DNA from: Anthonomus grandis grandis
Lineage: Eukaryota > Arthropoda > Insecta > Coleoptera > Curculionidae
Direction of reading: 5' to 3'
Assembly (NCBI RefSeq): GCF_022605725.1
Contig: NC_065567.1
Span: 28,003,127-28,067,126 of the forward strand
DNA: 64,000 bases
The position numbers and the translations under genes were made by a program. Under the pieces are notes generated by a model. It was not told the DNA's origin. It searched no databases and worked only from the letters and a program-made list of their open reading frames with translations. Shown in pieces: positions 13,381-25,400 of the stretch (position 1 is its first letter; every line of letters starts with the position of its first letter).

Positions 13381-13653
13381 TTTACTCACCTGCCACCTCT
13401 ATGCGCGCCCTTTTTCTGCTATACCACCACTACGACTAGATTACTAAGGAAAAAATTATCATTCTCTTAACTTAATAATATTTTCTAATTCATACAACCA
13501 TTTTTTTAAAATTTAATTTCACCCAGTGGCGCGGTAGAATAAGCAATATAGCTCCACTGCCTTTTTTTACTCCTACTTCTTGGCGCCCAACGTGTGGGAA
13601 AAATAAAGTCTTATTTGTAAGTCATGCGCCTTAACGATTACAGCGCTTATATA

Positions 13654-14240
13654 AATTTGAATTATTTAGCGGTAAATACGATACAATACAATATTCTTGG
13701 GATCAATTTTAAAATACAACCACTGTAAGGAATATTGAAATATTTATTCAAACCTATGGGAAACGGAATCAAACATATAAATGTCAAGTGACCATGGAGA
13801 CTAGCTAAATGCAGATGAGATGAAGCTCAAATTATGTTGAAACAGGGCAGTAGGGGGCGTATAAAAATTTGAATAATTTAGCGGCTAAAACAGTACAATA
13901 TTCATGGGATCAATTTCAAATTACAAGTGTAAGGAGTATTGAAATATTTATTTAAACTTACAAGGAAAAGAAGCAAACAAATTGTTACTTAGTTGACCAT
14001 GGAGACTAAAGAACATGGAGAAGAAGTGAAGGTTAAGTAAAGTGGAAACGCCACTAGAGGGTGTGTAAAAATTTGAATTATTTAGCGGCAAATACAATAT
14101 TCTTGGGATCAATTTTAAATTACAAGAATTGTAAGGAATATTGAACTATTTATCCGCCCTTAATTAAACTTAACGGAAACAAATATTTAAGTGTCAGTTG
14201 TCACCCAGTTGACCATACAGCTGTCCATTTTTGTTTACAT
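13654..14240. repeat. Three diverged copies of a ~205-bp repeat
   Basis: The landmark AATTTGAATTATTTAGCGG (or close variant) occurs at about 13654, 13866 and 14070. Each copy continues with ATTCTTGGGATCAATTTTAAA, then TGTAAGGAATATTGAAATATTTAT, then AGTTGACCATGGAGACTA-like sequence and a short GGGGGCGTATAAAAA or GAGGGTGTGTAAAAA joint. Spacing is about 212 and 204 bases and identity is moderate, so this is an old local tandem triplication. No open frame. Confidence 0.85.
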
Positions 14241-14924
14241 TGTACAAGTTAGTAGATAAATAGACCTTATTATAAAGATGCGAGTGCAAAGCTTCAATTA
14301 AGCCTTAAGTTGGGATCATCAAAAGAAGTGACCTAAGCTCTTGAAGAAAAAAATAATTAATATAATAATTAAAAATGCATGTGTATATTTTAAATTTTTC
14401 CCGAGAAAATTCAAAGTTATGACTTTAAACAAATTGCTTGCCGTTTCCAGGTTCTCAACTTCAACTACCACTTTTTAATAATTTAGCTCTAATTGGTGTT
14501 GTATCTTCTCAATTAATTTGTACTATATATATTTTTTGTACTTGTACTATATTATAATTTAACCTTTTTCTGGACTGTATAACCGTAGGAGTAATATGGA
14601 CGTTTTCCTCTACTTTGGTTAAAACGCATTGGTAAATACAAACTAAGAATAATTCCACCCTGAAAATCAACTTAATATACTCGGCTTATTTGTATTCCCC
14701 AGGAAATTTAAATTGAAAAAATAACTTTCATTATTGGAAGGAATTTTATTGACCAGTTTGTACCAATAAATTCCATTAATTTTTGGCAGAACTGCTATGA
14801 AGCTTTGCGCATCTATGAAATTATTTATTATTTTGTTTGCGGTCTTTTTCTTATACATTACCTTATACGAAAAATAAAATCTTCTATTTTCTTCCTGGAA
14901 TTATAGGGACTATACAGTCGTAAA

Positions 14925-16590
14925 TCCTTTTTTTTTTTCAATTCCAAGCAATCCAGTTTGGCTCAATTGACTGGAATTACAAATAAATTAACATTTTGGA
15001 GGAAGAATTACAGGCAGTTGAATGCACACTCCAAAAATATTTCCACTGATTGGATATAGTCGTCAACCCTTTTTTTCAATTCCAGGCAAATGAAACTAAA
15101 CTGTTTGACTACCTGATATTAAAATAATAAATCAAGAATTACAGGCAATTGAATTCCTAAAAATATCCTGGAATTTTAGGGATAATATAGTCAGTGATGC
15201 TTTTTTCAATTCCAAGCAATTGACACTGAGTTGTTGGATGGCCTTAATTGCCTGGAATTAAGAATAAAATAAAATCATGTATCAAAAATTACAGGCAGTT
15301 GAAGGCACGTCTTGGAGTTACCTCAACTGCCTAGAATTTCCAAAAATATCTTGGAATTACAGGAACTATAGTGTGGCAATTTTTTCTCAAGTCCAGGCAG
15401 TTGAGACTCAGCTGTTTGACCGCCTGGAATTACAAATAAAATTAAATCATCGAACAAAAATTATAGGCAGTTGAAGGCACGTCTAGGAATTACCTCAATT
15501 GCCTAGAATTTCCAAAAATATCTTGGAATTATAGGAACTATAGTGTGGCATTTTTTTTTCAATTCCAGGCAATTGAGACTCAGCTGTTTGACTGCCTGGT
15601 TACAAATAAAATTAAATCATGGATCAAGAATTACAGGCAGTTGAAGGCACGTCTTGGAGTTACCTCAACTGCCTGGAATTCTCAAAAGTATCTTGGAATT
15701 ACAGGAACTATAGTGTGGATATTTTTTTTTTAACTCCAAGCAATTGAGATTTAGCTGTTTGACTGCCTGGAATTACAAATAAAATTAAATCATGGATCAA
15801 AAATTACAGGCAGTTGAAGGCACGTCTTGGAGTTACCTCAACTGCCTGGAATTCTCAAAAGTATCTTGGAATTACAGGAACTATAGTGTGGAAATTTTTT
15901 TTTTAACTCCAAGCAATTGAGATTTAGCTGTTTGACTGCCTGGAATTACAAATAAAATTAAATCATGGATCAAAAATTACAGGCAGTTGAAGGCACGGCT
16001 TGGAGTTACCTCAACTGCCTGGAATTCCCAAAAATGTCTTGGAATTACAGGAACTATAGTGTGGCAATTTTTTTTCAACTCCAGGCAGTTGAGACTCAGC
16101 TGTTTGACTGCCAGGAATTACAAATAAAATTAAATCATCGATCAAAAATTACAGGCAGTTGAAGGCACGCCTAGGAATTACCTCAACTGCCTAGAATTTC
16201 TAAAAATATCCTGGAATTATAGGGATAATATAGTCAGTGATGCTTTTTTTTCAATTCCAAGCAATTGACACTGAGTTGTTGGATGGCCTTAACTGCCTGG
16301 AATTAAAAATAAAATCATGGATCAATTACAGGCAGTTGAAGGCACGTCTTGGAGTTGCCTCAACTGCCTGGAATTCCCAAAAATATCTTGGAATTATAGG
16401 AACTATAGTGTGGCAATTTTTTTCAACTCCAGGCAGTTGAGACTCAGCTGTTTGGCTGCCTGGAATTACAAATAAAATTAAATCATGGATCAAGAATTAC
16501 AGGCAGTTGAAGGCACGTCTTGGAGTTACCTCAACTGCCTGGAATTTTAAAAAATATCCTGGAATTATAGGGATCTAATTTTCTTAATTG
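14925..16590. repeat. ~172-bp satellite with two hairpins per unit
   Basis: The block ACAGGCAGTTGAAGGCACG recurs at about 15291, 15463, 15633, 15806, 15979, 16151, 16328 and 16499 (spacings 170-177), preceded by more degenerate units from about 14930. Each unit holds two inverted repeats: CAGGCAGTTGA with TCAACTGCCTG about 20 bases later, and TCCAGGCAGTTGA with TGACTGCCTGGA around a GACTCAGCTGTT loop. Open frames of about 65 codons here are only the repeat read in phase. Relatives occur alone elsewhere in the window. Confidence 0.95.
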
Positions 16591-18755
16591 TAAATTATCT
16601 TTTATTCCTCGCCTATAAAAAATAAAAATTTCCCTACTGCAAGTAAGTGACTGCTGACAGTCGAACTTCAATGACGAAGTGTTGTTTTGTACAACGTTTT
16701 TTGCTCAAATCATATATTTTATAATAATGATAAATAAATTAAAAAGGACAAGGATATGTAAAAAATAATTTAAAATAAAATAAGTAGGAGATACAAACGC
16801 CAATAGTTTTCCAAAATGTAAAGATAAATTGCAGGTAGGTACTTGAAGCTTTTAAATATAATTAGCACCATTGTATTCTAGACTAAAATTATTAATAGCT
16901 ACAATGCAAACAACTGATTCGAATACTATATGTAGAAATATAATTTTTACTAAAATTAAAGCGAAATTAACTTCTTTCTTGAATTTTTGTAGGTAATTAT
17001 TACCCTCTCTGAAGATGGTAATAAATTAAAAGATTTAATGCACTCAGGCTACTTATACGTAGAATTTGTGATATCTGCATTTTTATCCCTGTAATTTAAT
17101 GCAAGAAAACTACGACATCGGTAGGTGTTTTTAATAGATTTCCCTTCAAACTCTGTGACATGCATATTATCATTTACATACATACAGAAATGTTGTTACA
17201 TACATACAGAAATTTATGAAAATAATTTTCCAATAATTTTTTTTTGGGTTTTCTTAATATGTGCAGATCTTACTAGAAAAATTCAGTCAAAATTTATTCT
17301 ATTAATCATGAAATGCAAACATATATATTTAAAAAAATGCAATAAAATGTATGACCTACAATTATTTATGTCTAAAATGAATAAAAACTGACAATGCAGC
17401 ATAAAACAATTAAGTCACAGAGATCAACAAAGTTGGACCGGAGGTACTCCTCAAATAAGTAAAGGGCATTTTTAATTAGGTACTCCCACTATTATAATTA
17501 TTAATTTATATAGACTAATACCGCCACTTTTTGTGGTATTTAAGAATTCCAATCAGTTGAGATTCATTCCCTTTAAACAGCCTAGTAATAAAATTTATTG
17601 AGAAATTAAAAACATCTTAAAAAAATAATTCTCCTTTAATTTGCGTAGGTGTTAGTAGTGTAAGTTGATAAAACAAAAGCCCCCTCAACCGAATGATAAT
17701 TGACCCTCCCCCACGATTCCAGTAACTATGCAAATACGAGCCCTTACGATTTCACACGGGAAGCACCCTTTTAAAATAGCTAATTTAGTTCGCCGCATAC
17801 CTAAAATAATCGAGCGCGTTATACAGTTATACACCCCGTAATTAGGGTTAAATTTTACATGGATTTAATATTAAACGGGAACGCTCTCATTAACTCCATC
17901 CTGCTGCATTGTGTGCGTTCTAAAAGATTTTGGGGCGCAGTGGTGATTCCTGATGGATCAAAATCATATATTATCATGGGGGATGAAGGGGGTTAAAAGC
18001 TGCTTTACTTTACTGCCATGAACAAAATACAAATAATGAGGGAATGAAGGTGAGTGTATGTGATCGGGCAGAGGTCTCCCCGTTATTTCTTGTTACGTAG
18101 CTCGTCAACTGTGAAAACATTGTTAAAAGGTGCTGAACTGGAAGGGAGAATCTCTTGTGTCGCTGATTTCGGTTCGGTTCGGTTATGATGATGCCTGGAT
18201 TTTCTCCTGCCGGCAGGGGGATGAACGCACAGGTGCCATGTTTCACACCTTTATCTTTTAACAATAGGCACTTCTATTAAATTAAAAGTCTTATTAGCAC
18301 TTATTATATATAATTCTTCGAGAATAATTAAAAGCGATGTCTTAAAAAGGTCTTCTTAGCACAGCACCTCTCCTTTATAAATAAATGAAATCCCTCCCAC
18401 GCCGAAGCTGAGGAAAACCTATATATTGTCAAAGACGCAAACTTTCTCAGATTTGAAAGTCCGATTAGCTTTACATTTAATCTTTGAGCAAATAATTAAG
18501 TTAATGTAAGGGTTGACGCCTGGCCCGGCGCTTTGGTGGCTTTTTTCATTTGTTTAAAATGTGCTTTTAGATTCCCCATCGAGGAGGGACAGTCCTGATA
18601 AACTTTAAAGAGATTTTTTTAATTCAGTTCGGCCAGATAGGGCCTTACATTTACATAATTACAACCCCAAATATAAAAGTACTCTTATAATTTAAATAAA
18701 CTGCAATGCAATATTATTAATATACCTCTAATAATAATATGATCTTTAGGAGAGA
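16591..18755. other. AT-rich intergenic DNA, no gene recognised
   Basis: No frame over 90 codons and no recognisable protein. A single degenerate relative of the hairpin-satellite arm (AAGAATTCCAATCAGTTGAG) lies at about 17542-17561. Around 17690-17830 and 18050-18260 the DNA is less AT-rich and holds an ATGCAAAT octamer near 17738; this might be regulatory but nothing more can be supported. Confidence 0.5.
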
Positions 18756-19416
18756 AAAAACGGTTTCTGGAATCTAGTATTTGACAACAAAAAGCGACTG
18801 TTATGTCACTAAGGTGACAAGTGACAATACTAAAAAATGAGAAGATTTCATTATATGGAAAGAGTTTAGTAAATTATTCCGCGAGTACAATGTCAGCAAC
18901 ATTTCTTGCATTCAGGTATTAATATTCAACGGACGTTTCGATTTCTATGAAAGCATCCTCAAGTTTTTTATGAAGTATTCTAGATTTTAAAACTAAGAAA
19001 ACCTATGGGGTGTTCTCGCTTAATTTACTATAGAGGAATAATTACTAGAGGAAAAATGTAAACTCTTTAAAAAAAGACATTTTTAGAATCCAGTATTTTA
19101 TAACAAAAAGCGCCGTCTGGTGCCATTAGGATGACAAGGAAAAGAGTCTTGTTCTATCAAAATAACCAAATTAAAAATTGTAAGCTTTATTGGATTCCGA
19201 AAAATACGCGTTTTTTTTTTAAACCGAGCCTTCGACAACATAAAGCGCCTCTTAATATCTTTAAGGTGACAAGTGACAGTTATGACGTTGACAGATGTGC
19301 GCTTTCAAGCTCCAAAATACTAGAAAAAATTTAATTAAAATATTTTAGTGAATTAAAGAATTACTCAAGTGTATAAAGACGTTTCGATTTTTACCAGAAC
19401 ATCCTCAGGATCTTTG
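18756..19416 (-). repeat. Pair of Penelope-like repeat remnants
   Basis: Two stretches (about 18770-18970 and 19215-19416) share an AGCG-containing block (GACAACAAAAAGCGACTG; GACAACATAAAGCGCCTC) followed by AAGGTGACAAGTGACA, and both end about 150 bases later in the same small motif, read on the minus strand as TGAGGATG, a short variable stretch, then TCGAAACGTC (18931-18962 and 19379-19408). A third partial copy of the AGCG block is at about 19094. Such TGAGGATG...GAAACG motifs are typical of the terminal repeats of Penelope-like elements, where they derive from a hammerhead-type fold. No reverse transcriptase remains. Family assignment is inference. Confidence 0.5.
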
Positions 19417-19466
19417 ACAAATTTTATCAAATAATAAATAAACTCACTCTTCCTAAGCGGTAAACA

Positions 19467-19480
19467 TACAGGGTGGCCCA
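19467..19480 (+). repeat. Lone TACAGGGTGGCCCA terminus
   Basis: TACAGGGTG(T/G) at a TA is the usual outer end of many insect mariner-type MITEs. Here it is followed by gene-free AT-rich DNA and I could not find a matching inverted partner downstream, so element length is unknown. Confidence 0.4.
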
Positions 19481-19689
19481 AGATTTTTTAAGCTATATTT
19501 TTTGCTAATAAATGACATTTTATTAGTGACGTATCTAGGAGACAAGGCACGAGGTTTAATTTGTGAAATGGAATATTTAAATTGGGATTGTGGCAAAAAA
19601 GGTTTGGATTTTTTTGAAGGCAATGAATGTTTCGAATTTTAGTATTTCATCTTCAGGACTCGAAAAATGGATAGAAACTGGAAATGTTG

Positions 19690-21075
19690 GTAGAATTTTT
19701 CAACCCTCTATCTCTCTTAGTTTTAAAGATATAGGATTTTTGTCCTTCGATATTTCAATTTTTTTAAAACGAATTTTTTCCAACTTCCAAGGCTGATTTT
19801 TGAATTTTAAAAATAGTATGGAAAAAATGCTAAAATAGGTGTCCAACGATTTGATTAGAAGAATCTGAGGTCCAAGTTTCAATCCACTATCTCTCTTTGT
19901 TTTAAAGATATAAGTATTTTGTCCTTTGATATTTTAATTTTTTTAAAACGATTTTTTTGCAACTTCCGAGGTTAATTTTTGAATTTTAACAATAGTATGG
20001 AAAAAATGCTAAAATAGGTGGCCAACAATTTTATTAGAAGAATCTGAGGTCTAATTTTGAACCCTCTATCTCTCTTAGTTTTAGAGATATAAGCATTTTG
20101 TCCCTGGAAATTTAATTTTTTTTTTAAATAATTTGTTTTTCAACTTCCAAGGCTAATTTTTGAATTTTAAAAATAGTATGGAAGAAATGCTAAAATAGGT
20201 GTCCAACGAATTTATTAGAAGAATCCGAGGTCCAATTTTCAACTCTCTATCTCTCTTAGTTTTAAAGATATAGGTATTTTGTCCCTGGAAATTTATTTTT
20301 TTTTTAAATAATTTGTTTTTCAACTTCCAAGGCTAATTTTTAAATTTTAAAAATAGTATGGAAAAAATGTTGAAATAGGTGTCGAACAATTTTATTAGAA
20401 GAATCTGAGGTCCAATTTTCAACTCTCTATCTCGCTTAGTTTTGGAGATATAACCATTTTGTCCCTGATAATTTTTTCCTATTTCCAAGGCTAATTTCTT
20501 CATTTTAAAAGGTATCACCGTTCAAATGCTTAATTCCGTGCTATATAAACTAGTGCAATAAATTACCATATAATATAAAATTATCTGATAATGTCAATCA
20601 TTTTAAACATTTATTGAGAGTACATATTTTGGAATTGTAATGCTAGGCCCATTTAATTGTTGTCATGTACATACATTTAAATTTTAGGTTTTATTAATAA
20701 GTTCCTTAATTTTTTCATTTTGTATTTACAATAATCGTGCGTTTTTTTTACTTAATTTTTAGAAAAACCTGGTGTAACCTAATGTAAAGTTTTGTAATTA
20801 TTAGAATCTTTTTTTTTTGTTATTCGACTTGTTTAAATAATTTGATTTTCAACTTTCAAGGCTAATTTTTAAATTTTAAAAATAGTATGGAAAAATGCTG
20901 AAATAGGTGTCTAACGATTTTTTTAGAAGAATCTGAATTCCGATTTTCAACCCTCTGTCTCTCTTAGTTTTAGAGAAATAAGCATTTTGTCCCTGGAAAT
21001 TAATTTTTTTTTAATTATTTTTTTTCAACTTCCAAGGCTAATTTTTAAAATAGTATGGAAAAAATGCTGAGGCCA
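19690..21075. repeat. ~180-bp degenerate satellite
   Basis: The block AAGGCTAATTTTTGAATTTTAAAAATAGTATGG recurs at about 19791, 19970, 20151, 20331, 20489, 20860 and 21036; most spacings are 176-181. Each unit also contains GAAGAATCTGAGGTCCAATTTTCAACCCTCTATCTCTCTTAGTTTTAAAGATATAAG-like sequence and a poly-T tract. Between 20510 and 20840 the array is interrupted by unrelated AT-rich DNA. Short minus-strand frames here are repeat translations. Confidence 0.92.
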
Positions 21076-22430
21076 ATGAAGAGATATTTCGCCAATGAAG
21101 TGGAACGCAACGTTTAACAATTTAAGTGCGTTATATATATCTGTTAATCATTTTTTTTTTAATTTTCTGTTATATATGTATAAATATATTATTAGTATTA
21201 ATAAATGACAAAGTAAAATCATAAGCAAGAGATCCCATTGAGTTTCAAAAGACTGTTGATTTAAAATGAAGTTTTGCACATTCGTTGTCAAAAGGTTCAA
21301 TTTTAAAATAATGCCGAAAAACGATAAAATACTCTGTACACCCTCTAAAACCATTATTTTTAATAGGGTATAATAAAAACCTGAATAGAATTGCGGTATA
21401 TTATACTGGTTTGTTGTGTCAGTACCGGGCAACCGTCATTTCTGGTTGATTCTCCAAACGAAAGCGACGTAAGAATAAGTGAAAGCAAATAATCCGAAAA
21501 TTCATATGTTTCTAGTTGATGCGTTTGATCCTTAGCTGGAGGCAACCAGAGCGGGTCGAGTCGCTCTCAAAAGGATAAACCAAGAAAAAAAGACCTTCAT
21601 GGCTCATCGAGCAAACATCCGTCTTTACGCACAAATGTACGTAGATCTGTGTGTATGTGCGTAGTGCTCTATACTATTAACCATTATAGCCCCAGCACCC
21701 ATATTACCCACTCAACCGATTTTTGCTTCACTACACCTTTTATATGAAATCTTTGAAAAGGGGGCGAGATGCCGCAATGTTGTGTAAACTTCCGCAAATT
21801 TTTTATAATATTGCAAAAAAATCATGATTAATTCCTACATATGATCTGATAAAGCAAGCAGTAGGATTAGGGGATACTGAAAACAGAACGGAACAGATAC
21901 TAAAGGGTCGATGAGGAAATAATTGCTCATCTCCCCTTTATATTTAGATCGACACCTCTAGCATTCATGGATCTTCTGTCAGTGACACGATGTCACTCGA
22001 AACAAGGATTATCGGCGTCGCGGCGCTCCTGTGCCACGCATCCGAATCAAATCTGATTCACCACTTAAAGGCTTATTTGGACTTGATTTTGACAGCTTGA
22101 GGTTTAACAGCTAAATAATTGATTTTTATAAAAGCAAGAAGAATTTGCTTTGAGACATTATTATCATCAGGGTGGAGATTCAATGAGGGTTAAAACGCTA
22201 TTAAAGGAAATTATGTATATAAATCTCATAACATATTTCGTGTTTTAGGATCTATAAATTACATTTTTTGCTAGATTTTAGTTTTATGCATCAGGGAGCA
22301 TTTTTCGACGTACAAAGAAAAATATTAATTTTTACCAATGGCGTCTATGAGGGATTGATCGTAAATATTGTTTAATAAAGTACACCACTGCATTTTTCTT
22401 TTATTTTTTAAATCATTGTTTAATTTTCTC
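21076..22430. other. Intergenic DNA with a less AT-rich core, no gene assigned
   Basis: Frames at 21148-21545 (minus) have no recognisable family. A less AT-rich core at about 21940-22100 contains an ATG-initiated 36-codon frame (21990-22100, plus) with no supporting evidence. A gene cannot be called. Confidence 0.5.
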
Positions 22431-23160
22431 AAAACTTAATGACTTATCTTGAAAAAAGTGAATTTCTACTTATTGCTATTTTCATAGCGATACGCGTTGT
22501 TTTAGAAAAATTAAATAGAGTTTTTTTCACGTTTTACTCGAAAACCTTAAGGTTATGCGAGAAAAGGATAGATACAAAAACTATAGATTTTATTGTCACC
22601 TATAATTTTCTTAAAAAGCATTTTTTCTCAAGCAATTATGTCCTGCAAAAAACCCGTTTTTCATTAACCCTACCCTTACCCCCCCCACCCACCCCACACA
22701 ACTTACCAGTAAGAAATTATGTTCAAAAATCATTGTTTTCCAAAATAATACGCATGAATAATAGTTAGTTTTGTCGTTAATATTTAATCCATTAACACAG
22801 TTTGTTTTTTTAAATTTGATATAATTTTATATTAATGAATATTTAATACAAAAACAGTGCTATTAGTTTGGATATTATGGACGAAAAACGGTGATTTTTC
22901 AAAAGAATTTCTTACTGGGCAAATGTTTGGGGTGGGTGGGGGGGTTAAGGGTTGTGTTAATGAAAAACAATGTTTCTGCAGGAAATATATATTCAAAATT
23001 TAATTTAATAACACTGTTCATTTAAATTTGAAATAATTTTATATATAAATATTTAGTTTAAAAACAGCGTTATTAGATTGGATATTATGGACGAAAAACA
23101 GTGATTTTTCAAAAGAATTTCATTAAATTTTTGTGATGTAGTAATCAAGTTTAAAAACTA
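22431..23160. repeat. Dispersed element with inverted G/C-rich arms, copy 1
   Basis: It begins CAAAACTTAATGACTTATCTT and matches 30613-31290 over most of its length. It holds a C-rich arm (22666-22700, ending in an eight-C run then ACCCACCCCACA) and, about 230 bases later, the inverted G-rich arm (22929-22951, GGGGTGGGTGGGGGGG then TTAAGGG). The bases next to these arms are also inverted (CTTACCAGTAAGAAATT and AATTTCTTACTGGG). The block GGATATTATGGACGAAAAAC occurs twice (about 22869 and 23080). The element is split at 23160 by the Tigger insertion and resumes at 25268. It looks like a foldback or MITE-type element; no coding capacity. Confidence 0.85.
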
Positions 23161-25267
23161 GAGTCTCGATACCGTGAACGTCCCATAACGTGAACAGCCT
23201 AATTGGTATTCAGCCTATTCCAAAACGTGAACCCCAAAAATATCTCGCCTCTATAACGTGAACAAAAAAATATTTATATCGTTTTACCCGTAAGTATAAA
23301 GCGACATTTCCTATGTTCCCTTTGTCGGCAACTTTAGTACTAACTAACTTAGTGCTTTTGCATATCGCCGCCAAATTGTACATCTTGTTTGTACATGTTT
23401 GGAAGAGATATGAAATTTGCGTCTTATTCACGTGTTTGTTCGCTGATCAATACGAAACAAGCACGATGTCTACTAAGAAAGTAAATTATTTATCTCTGGA
23501 AAAAAAAGCCCAACTCTTGTCCGATGTTAGTAGAGGTTGCGGAGTTACTTTTTTAGAAAAAAAGTATGGAATAGCCAAATCCACGGTGTGTGCAATTAAG
23601 AAGAAAAAAGACCAAATTACTTCAACAGTTGCCTTGACTTTTTCCTTGACTCTTAGACCTTCTGAATATCCATTAATGGAAAAAGCTTTGTATAAGTGGT
23701 TTTTGCGACAACGAGAGAGGAATGCACCAATAAGTGGTTGAATTTTAAAAGAGAAAGCCAAATATTTTCACGAAAAACTGTACGACGAAAATTCCACTTT
23801 TTCTGCGAGCTCGGGGTGGTTGCAAAAGTTTAAGAAAAGATTTGGCATACGCTTCCTTCTCAGCCCGAGCTGGTTTCACCATTCTTACGTAAACTTGAAG
23901 AAAAAATCAAGGACCTAAACTTAGACTATAATCAAGTGTACAACGCCGATGAAACCGGCTTGTACTGGAAGCTTTTAGCCGGAAAGACTTACGTATCCAG
24001 TGAAGAAAAACAGCCAAAGAAAGAATAACATTTCTAGCATGTACAAATGCGACTGGACTACATAAATTGACTCCTTTGGTAATAGGGAAAGCTAAAAAAC
24101 CACGAAGTTTTAAGAACTCTTACATTCCTGTACACTACAAAAATTCACAATCTGCATGGATGACAGCCGGAATTTTTAAGGAATGGTTCAAAGAAATTTT
24201 TGTTCCTGAGGTAAATTTCCTGCCATAGCTATACATTTCAAAATTAAAAGTTTAGGTGAGAAAGTTTCTTAAGAAACAAGGTCTTCCAGAGAAAGCACTT
24301 CTTTTATTGGATAATGCCCCCCCAGTAGAGGAACTTTTATCTGATGATGGACTAATTCAAGTAAGGTATATGCCTCCCAATGTGACACCCTTAATTCAAC
24401 CTATGGACCAAAACGTTATTAGGTTGACTAAATTGCATTATCGCTCCGTGTTTTTGGCAATGGTTGTAGCTAATAAATATAAGGACATGAATGTCATTAT
24501 CAAACAATACAACATGGAATAAATTAGAACCAGCAACCATTAAAAAGTGTTGGAAAAAATATTTTCGAGAGCCAAGGCAATGATGATCGTGAAGACACAA
24601 TACCCTTGGCAACTCTTCGTCAAGAATTGCTAAGCCTGAATAGCATTGTAGAGACTAACCTCAATTTATTAGAAGAAATTGATCCAGGGCTTCGAAGACT
24701 TCGAACGTGGAGATATCGAAGAATGGAATAAAGAAGACTTCGTTGGACATGATGAGAATTGTACTGCAGTGTCTAATGATTCAGAAACCGAACAGGATCA
24801 AGATCCAGAGGTTTCTCAGGCTATGGATAAAGTCACTCATGTTGAGGCAGTTCGTATATTTAATGGGCGGAGCAAAACAATGCCGACTTCGAGGATATTC
24901 AGTCTTTACACAAATTACGTGAATGTGCAACTATTTTTTCAAACAAACAACGCATCCGTCAAACAAAGTTAGATAACTTTTTTCTAAAAACAACGGATTA
25001 AATATAAATAATGTACATTGTACTTACTTACGTACATATACTTACCTATATAATAAATATTTTTTTCTTTATACCATGTATAAACATTTACATTTTCAAC
25101 TATGCATTACTAACTGTATAACATGTTTTTGTTTGATTTTATTGGAAAATATATATTCAAGGTACATATACGTGTTAGTTTATCATGCGATTAACTTTAT
25201 CCAGTAACATGAACCCCTCGAAAACATGAACACAGTCATCCCTAATTAGTTCACGTTATCGAGACTC
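23161..25267 (+). mobile_element. Tigger/pogo-type DNA transposon, complete with TIRs
   Basis: The ends are GAGTCTCGATACCGTGAAC (23161-23179) and, inverted, GTTCACGTTATCGAGACTC (25249-25267), differing at one position. Both are flanked by TA (23159-23160 and 25268-25269), the expected target duplication of the pogo/Tc1-mariner group. Subterminal copies of ACGTGAAC or close variants occur at about 23185, 23224 and 23256 on the left and as ACATGAAC at about 25207 and 25225 on the right. The interior carries a decayed CENP-B/Tigger-like transposase. The target is the dispersed G/C-armed repeat; the second copy of that repeat shows the uninterrupted site at about 31268. Length 2107 bp. Confidence 0.93.
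23466..24972 (+). pseudogene. Tigger-like DDE transposase, inactivated
   Basis: The first ATG (23466) opens a CENP-B-type helix-turn-helix (LSLEKKAQLLSDVSRGCGVT, then KYGIAKSTVCAIKKKK). A second DNA-binding half follows (FSASSGWLQKFKKRFGIR, about 23798-23851). The DDE domain is visible with its three aspartates: NADETGLYW (Asp at 23948-23950), LLLDNAP (Asp at 24310-24312) and PMDQ (Asp at 24406-24408), the last two 32 codons apart. It is broken by an in-frame TGA at about 23739, a frameshift near 23851-23860 and another near 24017. Between FVPE and VRKFL there is a 45-bp stretch (24211-24255) starting GTAAAT and ending TTTAG that behaves like an intron. An acidic tail (about 24690-24830) follows. 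Family is sure; activity is lost. Confidence 0.92.
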
Positions 25268-25400
25268 TACTGATCCTGTGATAATTTTTATAAATGCCGA
25301 AAATTTCTCCCGTTTAAATAATCATAATTTCCATTGTATGGAAAAACTGTTTTTTGTAGCCAAAAACCAGGCAACATAATTTTGACGTAAATTTTTGTTC
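25268..25400. repeat. Right remainder of the repeat split by the Tigger insertion
   Basis: Sequence after the right TA (CTGATCCTGTGATAAT) resumes similarity with the unsplit copy at about 31270 (AAATATGTAAATCCTGTATCA). Similarity fades within about 100 bases. Confidence 0.55.

Noticed and set aside
15277..16440. Series of ~65-codon frames as a small repeated protein family
   Set aside because: They are the 172-bp satellite read in phase; start and stop positions follow the repeat and no codon-level constraint is visible.
18010..18264. 84-codon minus-strand frame
   Set aside because: No recognisable domain and no splice-consistent neighbours.
21990..22100. 36-codon ATG frame in a less AT-rich patch
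   Set aside because: No family, no conservation evidence and no promoter; length is within chance expectation.
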